Assembly (NCBI GenBank): GCA_030454225.1 | Contig: JAKDRW010000014.1 | Coordinates: 1-38,604, forward strand | Direction: 5' to 3' | DNA length: 38,604 bases | Source of the DNA: Vreelandella subglaciescola | GTDB lineage: Bacteria; Pseudomonadota; Gammaproteobacteria; Pseudomonadales; Halomonadaceae | Notes under the pieces: generated by a model | What the model saw: the letters and a program-made list of their open reading frames with translations, nothing else | Databases searched by the model: none | What the model was told of the DNA's origin: nothing | Made by a program: the position numbers and the translations under genes | Part shown: positions 1-10,529 of the stretch, in pieces | Layout: every line of letters begins with the position of its first letter | How positions within the stretch are numbered: the stretch's first letter is position 1

Positions 1-106
1 GGGCGGCCCCACCCTCAACACCCCCCCCCCCCCCGGCGGGGGGCCCCCCGCCCCGGGCCCCCCGCCCCCCGCCCCCCCCCGGGGGGGGGGGGGGGGGCCC
101 CCCGGG
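1..106. other. Homopolymer-rich G/C stretch, probable sequence or assembly artefact
   Basis: This stretch is almost entirely runs of C and G, including a C run of about 14 at 21-34 and a G run of about 17 at 81-97. It encodes no recognisable protein, although the reading frame of priA enters it from the right on the minus strand. Normal mixed sequence begins at about 107. It is most likely low-quality sequence at a contig edge rather than genomic DNA; a true G/C microsatellite is the alternative. Confidence 0.6.
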
Positions 107-187
107 CAGGTAGTCAAATAGCCGGCGCAGCGGCGAGGGCAGCGCTACGCGTAAAACAGGCGCAGACGAAAAGTCGCGAGTGGGCAA
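107..187 (-). CDS. priA: Primosomal protein N' (PriA), N-terminal fragment only
   Basis: Reading the minus strand leftward from a TTG at 187-185 gives about 27 codons that include VLRVALPSPLRRLFDYLPG. This matches the start of PriA, whose N-terminus typically reads like VALPVPLxRxFDYL. PriA is the helicase that reloads the replisome at stalled forks. A GGAGG ribosome-binding site (plus-strand 192-196) lies 4 bases upstream of the TTG, and there is no in-frame ATG. Divergent placement next to rpmE is the usual gammaproteobacterial order. The gene is cut where the G/C homopolymer stretch begins, so helicase and zinc domains are absent from the window. The family call rests on a short stretch plus context. 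Confidence 0.7.
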
Positions 188-216
188 TTGGCCTCCGGCG
201 TCAGGTTTGGTAGAAT
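188..216 (+). promoter_or_regulatory. Likely sigma70 promoter for rpmE
   Basis: TTGGCC at 188-193 and TAGAAT at 211-216 are separated by 17 bases, in the gap between the divergent priA and rpmE genes. The -35 overlaps the priA ribosome-binding site on the other strand. This would give an rpmE leader of roughly 125 bases, long enough for translational autoregulation, although none is evident. Confidence 0.4.
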
Positions 217-347
217 GCGCGACCGCTTTGCGCCACGCCGGTATTTGCTGCGCGGCGTCAACGGCTAACCGGTTAGCACGTTTTTAAACTCGTATGCGGT
301 GCCTGGCAGGCGATCAGGTGGCGGCATACAGCTTTGTGAGGCTCAAG

Positions 348-563
348 ATGAAACAAGGTATCCACCCGAAATACAACACGGTCACCGCCACCTGCTCCTG
401 CGGCGAGACTTTTTCTGTCGGTACGACGTCAGGCCATGACTTCTCGCTGGACGTATGCTCCAACTGCCACCCGTTCTACACCGGCAAGCAGAAGCAGGCG
501 ACCACGGGCGGCCGCGTAGAGCGCTTCAACAAGCGTTTCGGCGCCGCAGTGAAGCGCGGCTAA
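348..563 (+). CDS. rpmE: 50S ribosomal protein L31, zinc-binding form
   Basis: The 71-residue product is ribosomal protein L31, a late-assembling large-subunit protein at the bridge to the small subunit. It carries the zinc ligands of the C+ paralogue: Cys16, Cys18, Cys37 and Cys40 (CSC and CSNC). That makes it the zinc-containing RpmE type rather than the zinc-free YkgM type that replaces it during zinc starvation. The reading frame is open upstream to 294, but the ATG at 348 matches the family N-terminus (MKQGIHPKY) and has GAGG six bases upstream. The gene is followed directly by an intrinsic terminator and appears monocistronic. Confidence 0.97.
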   Translation: MKQGIHPKYNTVTATCSCGETFSVGTTSGHDFSLDVCSNCHPFYTGKQKQATTGGRVERFNKRFGAAVKRG

Positions 564-610
564 TAGCCGCTGCTGGCCACGCGGGGCGCACGCTGCCCGG
601 CGGCAGAGTA

Positions 611-635
611 ACCCACGCCCAGGCGTGGGTTTTTT
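611..635 (+). terminator. Intrinsic terminator of rpmE
   Basis: ACCCACGCC (611-619) pairs with GGCGTGGGT (622-630) and is followed by a run of T to 635. It is a compact high-GC hairpin 48 bases after the rpmE stop codon. Confidence 0.85.
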
Positions 636-970
636 ATGTCCGCCCGAAAACTCCGGGCGCAGGCCCGCCTTGACTATGCCGTTCGTCGTATTGACGCTAG
701 TATATCGGCAGGCGTCGCCTGGCAGCGCGCGAACGCAAAAAATATGTGGAATTATTTTCCATAAAATAACGCTAGGGGCGATGAGAACGCTGCTTTGCTC
801 GGCTTAATGGGTTGAAATTAAGCCAAAATGCGACTAAAAGTCGCGAAAATAAGCATAAAAAGAATGAAATGAGCTTTTCTTCAGGCGTGGCCAATACGCT
901 TGAGGCGCCTCGGGTTTTTCTATATTCTGGAAAGCCTTTCCATTTTTCAACGCTGAACTGGACTCTGACC
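636..970. other. AT-rich non-coding leader between rpmE and maeB
   Basis: The interval is clearly richer in A/T than its surroundings, mainly from 735 to 870. It contains TGGAA-TTATT-TTCCA at 747-761. Two hairpins lie close together: GGCTTAAT (801-808) with ATTAAGCC (817-824), and GCGACT (830-835) with AGTCGC (839-844). An open frame runs from 812 into maeB, but its first 53 codons are lysine/asparagine-rich and unlike the family, so they are treated as untranslated. A possible promoter (TTGAGG 900-905, 17 bases, TATTCT 923-928) lies downstream of the hairpins. Confidence 0.5.
900..928 (+). promoter_or_regulatory. Possible sigma70 promoter for maeB
   Basis: TTGAGG (900-905) and TATTCT (923-928) have 17-base spacing. 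The expected transcript start, about 935, gives a leader of roughly 35 bases before the ATG at 971. Confidence 0.35.
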
Positions 971-2242
971 ATGACGGATGCATTTAAGCAGGCTGCTTTG
1001 GATTATCATGCCAAGCCGATCCCCGGCAAGCTTTCGGTAGAACTGACCAAGCCGGCCGCTACTGCGCGCGACCTGGCGCTGGCTTACAGCCCGGGCGTGG
1101 CAGAGCCGGTGCGCGAAATCGCCAAAGACGTCGAAAACGCCTACCGCTATACCGGCAAGGGCAACCTTGTCGCGGTGATTTCCAACGGCACGGCCATCCT
1201 CGGCCTGGGCAACCTTGGCGCGCTGGCGAGCAAGCCGGTCATGGAAGGCAAGGGTCTGCTGTTCAAGCGCTTTGCCGGCATCAACTCCGTCGACGTTGAA
1301 GTGGATACTACCGACGCCCAGACGTTTATCGATACCGTAGCCAACATCGCCGACACCTGGGGCGGTATCAACCTGGAAGACATCAAAGCGCCCGAGTGCT
1401 TCGAGATCGAGCGCGAGCTGAAAAAACGCTGCAACATTCCGGTGTTCCATGATGATCAGCACGGCACGGCCATTGTTACCGCTGCCGGCATGATCAACGC
1501 GCTGCATATCGCCAACAAGTCCATCGAAGCAGCGCGCATCGTCTGCCTGGGCGCGGGCTCCGCGGCCATTGCCTGCATGGAACTGCTGATTGCCTGCGGT
1601 GCCAAGCGGGAAAACATCTTCATGCTCGACAGCAAGGGCGTGATTCATACCGAGCGCGACAACCTCAACGAGTACAAGGCGCTGTTTGCCAACAAAACCG
1701 ACAAGCGCACTCTGGACGACGTGATCGACGGCGCCGACGTGTTTGTGGGTCTTTCGGGCCCCAACCTGCTGTCCAAAGAGCAGCTGGGCAAGATGGCGGA
1801 TACTCCGGTGGTGTTTGCCTGCTCCAACCCGGACCCCGAGATTCATCCGCACGACGCGCGAGAAGCACGTCCGGATGTGATCATGGCAACGGGGCGCTCT
1901 GATTACCCCAACCAGGTCAACAACGTGCTGGGCTTCCCGTTCATCTTCCGTGGCGCGCTGGACGTGCGCGCCACGGCGATCAACGAGGAAATGAAGGTTG
2001 CCGCGGTGCACGCGATTGCCGATCTGGCGCGCGAGCCGGTGCCCCAGGCAGTGCTCGACGCCTACGAGCGCGACGCCATGAGCTTCGGCCGCGAATACAT
2101 CATCCCTACGCCTGTGGATATCCGCCTGCTCGACCGCGTGTCGTCGGCCGTGGCGCGCGCCGCTGTGGATTCCGGCGTGGCGCGCAAGCCGTTCCCCGCG
2201 CACTACCCGCTGACCAGCATCAGCGACGTTTACGGCGGCTAA
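971..2242 (+). CDS. maeB: Malic enzyme, short form (oxaloacetate-decarboxylating malate dehydrogenase)
   Basis: This 423-residue cytosolic enzyme oxidatively decarboxylates malate to pyruvate and CO2, yielding NAD(P)H. It has the malic N-domain with catalytic Tyr39 (AYSPGV) and Lys94, metal ligands at Glu136/Asp137 (LEDIKAPECFEIE) and Asp161/Asp162 (FHDDQHGTA), and then a Rossmann domain with GAGSAA at 194-199. It lacks the C-terminal phosphotransacetylase-like domain of the roughly 760-residue E. coli MaeB. The ATG at 971 is chosen because MTDAFKQAALDYH matches the family start; no strong ribosome-binding site is visible. NAD versus NADP preference cannot be read safely from the sequence. 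It is monocistronic with its own terminator. Confidence 0.95.
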   Translation: MTDAFKQAALDYHAKPIPGKLSVELTKPAATARDLALAYSPGVAEPVREIAKDVENAYRYTGKGNLVAVISNGTAILGLGNLGALASKPVMEGKGLLFKRFAGINSVDVEVDTTDAQTFIDTVANIADTWGGINLEDIKAPECFEIERELKKRCNIPVFHDDQHGTAIVTAAGMINALHIANKSIEAARIVCLGAGSAAIACMELLIACGAKRENIFMLDSKGVIHTERDNLNEYKALFANKTDKRTLDDVIDGADVFVGLSGPNLLSKEQLGKMADTPVVFACSNPDPEIHPHDAREARPDVIMATGRSDYPNQVNNVLGFPFIFRGALDVRATAINEEMKVAAVHAIADLAREPVPQAVLDAYERDAMSFGREYIIPTPVDIRLLDRVSSAVARAAVDSGVARKPFPAHYPLTSISDVYGG

Positions 2243-2269
2243 GTTAAGCCCCGCATACGGCTGCATGAT

Positions 2270-2309
2270 AACGCCAGCGCCCGCTTAACCGTGGGGCTGG
2301 CGTTTTTTT
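2270..2309 (+). terminator. Terminator between convergent maeB and tesB
   Basis: AACGCCAGC (2270-2278) pairs with GCTGGCGTT (2296-2304) across a 17-base loop, followed by seven T (2303-2309). It lies 27 bases after maeB and 30 bases from the tesB stop, so it may serve both genes, although the T run favours the plus strand. Confidence 0.85.
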
Positions 2310-2339
2310 ATAGCCTGGGCGCGGTATTATCGGCGCCGG

Positions 2340-3194
2340 CTAGCGGACCGGCGCGTCGTGCAGGCGCGTCAGGCCTTCCTGGGCGGTAGACGCCACCAGC
2401 TGGCCGTCGCGGCGGTAAATGCGGCCCTGGGCCAGCCCGCGGGCGTTGCCCGCCCACGGCGAATCGATGACGTACAGCAGCCAGTCGTCCACACGCGCAT
2501 CGGCGTGCAGCCACAGCGCGTGGTCGAGGCTTGCGATCTGCAGCCGGGGGTCGCTGAAGGCGACGCCGTGGGGCAGCAGCGCGGTGGTTAACAAGTTGAA
2601 GTCCGACGCGTACGACAAAAGGTGGCGGTGCAGCGACGGCGTAGCCGGCAAGGTGGCGTCAAAGCGAAACCACAGGTAGCGCCTGGCGGCCTGCTCATCG
2701 CCTGTCTGGCTGGGCAGCAGCAGAAACTGACTGGGGTGACCGATGAAGCTTGAATGCCGGGCCGCGGCGTTTTTTTCCAACAGCGCCTCGGGGCTGAGCA
2801 CCTCGGGCATCGGCTGCTGGTGGCTAAGCGGGCTTGCTTCGGCCAGTTGAAACGAGGCGCTGCAGAAAAAGATCGGCCGGCCTTTCTGAATGGCGGTAAC
2901 GCGGCGGGTGGTAAAGCTGCCGCCGTCGCGTACTTTGTCGACCTGATAGACCACCGGGCGGTGGGGGTCGCCGGGGCGCAAAAAATAGCCGTGCTGGGAG
3001 TGCGGGCGGCGCTCCTCGGGTACGGTGTGCGTGGCGGCGGCGAGTGCTTGACCGAGCACTTGGCCGCCGTAAAGCTGGGGCAGGCCCAGGTCCTGGCTCT
3101 GGCCGCGAAACAGCGTGTCTTCCAGCGGCTCAAGGTCCAGCAGCGCCACTAGCCGGCCAAGGGCATCGCTACCGGGCATGGGCTCATCGTTCAT
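2340..3194 (-). CDS. tesB: Acyl-CoA thioesterase II
   Basis: The 284-residue protein is a double-hotdog thioesterase that hydrolyses medium- and long-chain acyl-CoA to free fatty acid and CoA. From family knowledge, the E. coli catalytic triad is Asp204, Thr228 and Gln278. The equivalents here are Asp198 (YASDFN), Ser222 (ASLDH, a conservative Thr to Ser change) and Gln272 (STAQEG), each offset by six. Length is almost identical to E. coli TesB (286). The start has AAGGAG seven bases upstream on the minus strand. It is divergent from tadA across a 59-base gap and convergent with maeB. No neighbour suggests a dedicated pathway. Confidence 0.96.
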   Translation of the reverse strand: MNDEPMPGSDALGRLVALLDLEPLEDTLFRGQSQDLGLPQLYGGQVLGQALAAATHTVPEERRPHSQHGYFLRPGDPHRPVVYQVDKVRDGGSFTTRRVTAIQKGRPIFFCSASFQLAEASPLSHQQPMPEVLSPEALLEKNAAARHSSFIGHPSQFLLLPSQTGDEQAARRYLWFRFDATLPATPSLHRHLLSYASDFNLLTTALLPHGVAFSDPRLQIASLDHALWLHADARVDDWLLYVIDSPWAGNARGLAQGRIYRRDGQLVASTAQEGLTRLHDAPVR

Positions 3195-3211
3195 GCATCA
3201 ACTCCTTGCGC

Positions 3212-3218
3212 TATCATA
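3212..3218. promoter_or_regulatory. Two-way -10-like heptamer between tesB and tadA
   Basis: TATCATA reads as TATCAT on the plus strand and TATGAT on the minus strand, so it resembles a -10 element in both directions. It sits centrally in the 59-base gap between the divergent genes. No good -35 is visible for either direction. Confidence 0.3.
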
Positions 3219-3253
3219 CGAACGTTTGGTGACTTTAACGGAGTTTACGCCCC

Positions 3254-3718
3254 ATGCGCAGCGATGAATATTATATGCACCGCGCTCTGGATCAGGCGCA
3301 CCTGGCTTTCAAGGCCGGCGAAGTGCCGGTGGGGGCGGTGGTGGTCGATGCTGCGGGCGAGGTGATTGCCGCGACCCATAATGCGCCGGTGGCCAGGCAC
3401 GATCCCTGCGCTCACGCCGAGGTGCAGGCGCTGCGCGCGGCGGGGCGCGCGCTGGGCAATTACCGGCTCGACGGTTGCACGCTGTACGTGACGCTTGAGC
3501 CCTGCATGATGTGCCTGGGGGCAATGGTCAATGCGCGCCTTGCGCGGGTGGTGTACGGCGCGCCCGAGCCGCGTACCGGCATGCTGGAATCCAAGGCCAA
3601 CCTGCTGGCACAGCCGTGGTTCAACCACCGCGTCGCGGTTACCGCCGGGGTTCAGGCGGCGGCTTCCAAGCGCCTGCTCAAAGCCTTCTTTTCCGCCCGT
3701 CGGGCGCCGGTCAGTTGA
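3254..3718 (+). CDS. tadA: tRNA(Arg) adenosine-34 deaminase
   Basis: TadA deaminates the wobble adenosine of tRNA-Arg(ACG) to inosine, which allows reading of CGU, CGC and CGA. The 154-residue product has the cytidine/deoxycytidylate deaminase zinc signature: HAEVQAL (zinc His and proton-shuttling Glu) and, about 30 residues later, PCMMCLGAM with the two zinc cysteines. It begins MRSDEYYMHRALDQA, typical of the family; a second Met at codon 8 is possible. A weak GGAG lies about 11 bases upstream. Its stop overlaps the 3' end of mltF on the other strand by 8 bases. Confidence 0.96.
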   Translation: MRSDEYYMHRALDQAHLAFKAGEVPVGAVVVDAAGEVIAATHNAPVARHDPCAHAEVQALRAAGRALGNYRLDGCTLYVTLEPCMMCLGAMVNARLARVVYGAPEPRTGMLESKANLLAQPWFNHRVAVTAGVQAAASKRLLKAFFSARRAPVS

Positions 3719-5183
3719 GCGGCGGAACAAACTCGAACGGCAGCAGGGCACCGCTTGGGGCCGTACTTTTGTCCAGCTCGAAGAACTGCTGGCGGCTGCG
3801 TTCGACGTAGTTGAGCATTTCATAGTAACGGCGAATGTTGCGCACATAGATCACCGGCTCGCCGCCGCGGGCGTAGCCGTGGCGGGTTTTTTCGTGCCAT
3901 TCGCGCTGCTGTAAAAGCGGCAGCGCGCGGCGCACATCGCGCCAGCTATCGGGGTTGGCGTCGCGTATCCGGGTGATGTCGCGGGCATCATAAAGGTGCC
4001 CGATACCGACGTTATAGGCGGCAAGCGTCATGTACAGGCGGTCATCGCCGGTGATGCTGTCGGGCAGGCGCTTTTCCAGCTGGCGCAGGTAGCGGGCGCC
4101 GCCGGCGACGCTTTGTGCGGGGTCGCGACGGTCGGTAACGCCCAGCTCTTTGGCCGTGGGGGAGGTCAGCATCATCAGCCCGCGCACCCCGGTGGGCGAT
4201 ACGGCGTCGCGGTCCCAGTGCGATTCCTGATAGCTCACCGCGGCCAGCAGCTGCCAGTCAAAGCCGCTGTCGCGGGCGGCCTGCTGAAATAGCGGGGTAT
4301 AGCGCGGCAGGCGCGAATCCAGGTGGCTCAAAAACGTCCGCGTGCCGACGTATTCCAGGTAGTCATCGTGGCCGAAGTAGCGCTCGACCAAGCGGGGAAG
4401 CTCGCCGTTTTGCTGCAGCCCGTCGAGAAAACGGTTGGCCTGCTGTAACAGGCCCAGACTCTCCCGGCTAGGTACCGACCAGACCATCGAGCTGGGTTTG
4501 CCGAGCAAAAAGCCGCGCTCGACGTCTTTGAAAAACAATCGGTTGACGCGAAACTGGTGGTCGAAAATGACCGCCGCATCGAGGCTTCCGCTTTCCACTT
4601 CGGCCAACAGCTCGGCGACTTCGAGTTCGCCCGACTCTTTCCAGCTAAGGCCGGGGTAGGTCTTTTGCAGTTCGCGCAGGTTGGCCGCCGTACCGGCGCT
4701 GCCGGCGCCGCGCAGGGTGCCGATCTCAAGTCCCGGCAGGTCTCCGGGGCCGCTAATGCCGTGGAGTCCGCGGCGATACACCAGCAGCGGCTGCATCTCA
4801 AGAATCGGGCGAGTGAAGTTAACCCCTTGCGTGGTTGGCGTCAGCACCAGCCCCGCCGCGCCCAGGTCGCCCTGGGTGCGCACGGCGGGCAGCACGCTAT
4901 CAAGGTGGTGATCGGACTCGAGATTCAGGCTGACGCCGAGGTAGTCGGCAAAGCGGCGCAGCAGCGCGTATTCAAACCCGGTGGGGCCGCGCCGGCCCTG
5001 ATAGTAGATGGTCGGTGACGTGCGCGTATGCACGGTCAAAAAACCGCGCTGCTGGATCGTGCGTAGCTGGTCGTCTGCAGGCACCAGCGAAAATCTGGGC
5101 AGCATGATCAAAAGAAGGGCGGCAATGCCGGCAAAGTAGCCACCGGCGCGGGCGGAAAAATGTCGGCGAATCGACGTCAGCAT
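3711..5183 (-). CDS. mltF: Membrane-bound lytic murein transglycosylase F
   Basis: MltF cleaves the glycan strand of peptidoglycan to leave 1,6-anhydro-muropeptides. The 490-residue product has an N-terminal hydrophobic segment (about residues 16-30), a periplasmic solute-binding-like regulatory domain (about 38-275), then a lysozyme-like SLT domain (about 295-450). Catalytic Glu320 lies in SYQES, followed by the family motif SPTGVRGLMML. The ATG at 5183 is chosen because it gives a compact basic-then-hydrophobic N-terminus; the frame is open 10 codons further upstream. The anhydro-muropeptides it makes are substrates for the AmpD encoded later in the window. It is convergent and 8 bases overlapping with tadA, and divergent from purL. 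Confidence 0.95.
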   Translation of the reverse strand: MLTSIRRHFSARAGGYFAGIAALLLIMLPRFSLVPADDQLRTIQQRGFLTVHTRTSPTIYYQGRRGPTGFEYALLRRFADYLGVSLNLESDHHLDSVLPAVRTQGDLGAAGLVLTPTTQGVNFTRPILEMQPLLVYRRGLHGISGPGDLPGLEIGTLRGAGSAGTAANLRELQKTYPGLSWKESGELEVAELLAEVESGSLDAAVIFDHQFRVNRLFFKDVERGFLLGKPSSMVWSVPSRESLGLLQQANRFLDGLQQNGELPRLVERYFGHDDYLEYVGTRTFLSHLDSRLPRYTPLFQQAARDSGFDWQLLAAVSYQESHWDRDAVSPTGVRGLMMLTSPTAKELGVTDRRDPAQSVAGGARYLRQLEKRLPDSITGDDRLYMTLAAYNVGIGHLYDARDITRIRDANPDSWRDVRRALPLLQQREWHEKTRHGYARGGEPVIYVRNIRRYYEMLNYVERSRQQFFELDKSTAPSGALLPFEFVPPLN

Positions 5184-5250
5184 GGCGTGGTGTCGGCATT
5201 TATCATGGTGCAACGATACTCAGCTGCGGCGAGACTGTCACCCGGCCGAT

Positions 5251-5280
5251 TTCGTCTGGCCGGCGCTTTCCCGTATCATA
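5251..5280 (+). promoter_or_regulatory. Possible promoter for purL
   Basis: TTCGTC (5251-5256), 17 bases, TATCAT (5274-5279) lies in the 166-base gap between mltF and purL. The -10 is again part of the two-way heptamer TATCATA seen between tesB and tadA. I could not recognise a PurR operator. Confidence 0.3.
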
Positions 5281-5349
5281 GCGGTAATTGCCGCAATGCG
5301 GCCTGCCGTTTTTTCTGCTCGAATCTTCCTGCTCTAGAGGCTTCTGGAT

Positions 5350-9300
<3,951 letters not shown>

Positions 9301-9324
9301 CCCGCCACGCTGTTTAACGCAGAC

Positions 9325-9354
9325 AAAAGCGCCCGCTAATGCGGGCGCTTTTTT
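9325..9354 (+). terminator. Intrinsic terminator of purL, usable in both directions
   Basis: AAAAGCGCCCGC (9325-9336), loop TAAT, GCGGGCGCTTTT (9341-9352), ending in a T run to 9354. The A run on the left arm makes it symmetric, so it can also end minus-strand transcripts from the lplA remnant. Confidence 0.9.
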
Positions 9355-9586
9355 GTATGTGGATAGCCTGGATACGGATGAAAGTAGCGTATGCCCACCG
9401 GCGCATCTTCGATCTCGCTGATCGGATGCTGGCCGAAGAAGTCGCCGTAGATTTTGACGTTTTCGTTGGCGCGTTGATGTAGAACAGCAGGTAGTCCTCG
9501 CCTTCGGGCAGATGGCGGATACAGTGCTCTTCGATGGCAAGGTTGACGTGGGGGTCGGTGATGCCTTCGTTGTCGATGTAGATCAT
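9336..9586 (-). pseudogene. lplA: Lipoate-protein ligase A remnant with internal deletion
   Basis: From the ATG at 9586 the minus strand reads MIYIDNEGITDPHVNLAIEE and on to YLLFYIN, the conserved start of LplA, which attaches salvaged lipoate to E2 and H proteins. After YIN (about 9475) this frame turns to nonsense. A different frame then reads ANENVKIYGDFFGQHPISEI, ending at a TAG at 9338-9336. KIYGDFFG resembles a segment near the C-terminus of the roughly 330-residue bacterial LplA type. The whole catalytic core (the RRxSGGG region) is missing. About 250 bases remain of an expected 1 kb, so a large internal deletion with a frame change is inferred. The C-terminal tail also appears lost. 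Confidence 0.75.
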
Positions 9587-9660
9587 GGCAGGCCTGCAGA
9601 AGTTGGACTAAAAAAGCAGAATAAAAAAAGCAGAGTACCGAGGGCGCGGGCGGTCAGCCG

Positions 9661-9780
9661 TAAGCCCGGGGGCAAGTGTATCGTTACGCAGCCCTGCTTC
9701 GGCTGAACCCCCCACGGTTGAGCCTTCGGCTCCTTTTCGGCACGGCCAAAAATACTTGCCAGGATACGCCGGCGGGCTTA
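9661..9780. ncRNA. Candidate structured RNA or inverted-repeat element, family unknown
   Basis: Five helices can be drawn by eye. An outer helix pairs TAAGCCCG (9661-9668) with CGGGCTTA (9773-9780). A second, nested, pairs GGCAAGT (9671-9677) with ACTTGCC (9754-9760). Inside are three directly abutting hairpins: CAGCC/GGCTG (9689-9693/9701-9705), AACC/GGTT (9706-9709/9716-9719) and GAGCC/GGCTC (9720-9724/9728-9732). It lies 60 bases upstream of the channel gene at 9841 on the plus strand and 74 bases upstream of the lplA remnant on the minus strand. It could be a leader of either, a free RNA, or a dispersed repeat. I do not recognise a known riboswitch. Confidence 0.35.
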
Positions 9781-9795
9781 TAAGAAAGGCCGCGG

Positions 9796-9821
9796 CGCCG
9801 GCACAGGGGCGGGTGCCGGCG
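9796..9821 (+). promoter_or_regulatory. Hairpin just upstream of the AmiS/UreI-like gene
   Basis: CGCCGGCAC (9796-9804) pairs perfectly with GTGCCGGCG (9813-9821) around an 8-base loop. It ends five bases before the AAGGGAG ribosome-binding site (9827-9833 region), so it could influence initiation or act as a weak terminator. No T run follows. Confidence 0.4.
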
Positions 9822-9840
9822 TATGAAGGGAGCATGCACG

Positions 9841-10365
9841 ATGCACGAAGGACTCAGCCTGTTTTACGTAGGAGCCGTACTGATTTTGAACGGCCTGTGG
9901 ATGGCCGGGCGGATTGAAGACCGCGAAATCCAGGTGATCAACTACTTTACCGGCGGCGTCAGCTTGGCGGTGGCGGCCTACGCGGCCTTTGGCCCGAAAG
10001 CCGATGCCATTAGCGTGCGCAACGCAGCACTCACGCTGCTGTTCGCCTTTACCTACCTGTGGATCGCCTTTAACCGGCGTAACGGCTGCAACGGCCGCGG
10101 GCTGGGGTATTTCTGCCTGTTTGTCGCCTTGACCGCGCTGCCCACCGGCGTGCTGCAGTGGACCCGCGCCGATACGCTCTGGGGCTGGTGGTCTACCGTT
10201 AACTGGCTGGCCTGGGCCGTGCTCTGGCTGGGCTTTTATCTAATGCTGTGCCACTGGCCGCGAATGCAGCCGTGGATGGCAAGGCTGTCTTTGGTGCTGG
10301 GCGTGTTCACCGGCTGGGTGCCGGGCTACCTGCTGCTCAACGGCCTGCTGCCGCTGGGCAGCTGA
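9841..10365 (+). CDS. AmiS/UreI-family membrane channel (putative urea or short-chain amide transporter)
   Basis: The 174-residue protein is very hydrophobic, with about six membrane segments (roughly 3-22, 30-50, 57-77, 86-105, 115-138, 146-168). The pattern LFYVGAVLILNG near the start, FTGG in loop 1, and NGRGLGYFCLFVALTALP fit the AmiS/UreI family, whose members conduct urea or short amides across the inner membrane. The ATG at 9841 is chosen over the in-frame ATG at 9823 because AAGGGAG lies eight bases upstream of 9841. No urease, amidase or urea carboxylase gene is in the window, so the substrate is not established. The gene is followed by the unrelated TRAP operon. Confidence 0.8.
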   Translation: MHEGLSLFYVGAVLILNGLWMAGRIEDREIQVINYFTGGVSLAVAAYAAFGPKADAISVRNAALTLLFAFTYLWIAFNRRNGCNGRGLGYFCLFVALTALPTGVLQWTRADTLWGWWSTVNWLAWAVLWLGFYLMLCHWPRMQPWMARLSLVLGVFTGWVPGYLLLNGLLPLGS

Positions 10366-10529
10366 TTCTACTTGCACCTTCCTTGCTCATTTGGGCGGTC
10401 CGGCCTATGTTGAAATCACGGCGCCTGACATGACGACACTGCCTATAGCGTATTAATTCATGCGCGTTGCGGGTCGATCTGCTGGCGTTAAACAATAACT
10501 ACAAAACAATTATCAGGGATTCTGCGCAT

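Noticed and set aside
294-347. Upstream extension of rpmE to an ATG at 294
   Set aside because: The added 18 residues do not fit the L31 family, and the ATG at 348 has a good ribosome-binding site.
947-2266. Long open frame antisense to maeB (439 codons)
   Set aside because: It mirrors the high-GC coding frame of a well-supported malic enzyme, has low-complexity His/Ala/Gly/Val-rich sequence and no recognisable domain.
9608-9835. Small minus-strand open frame (75 codons) between lplA and the channel gene
   Set aside because: It coincides with the inverted-repeat element, has no credible ribosome-binding site, and its sequence looks like translated non-coding repeat DNA.
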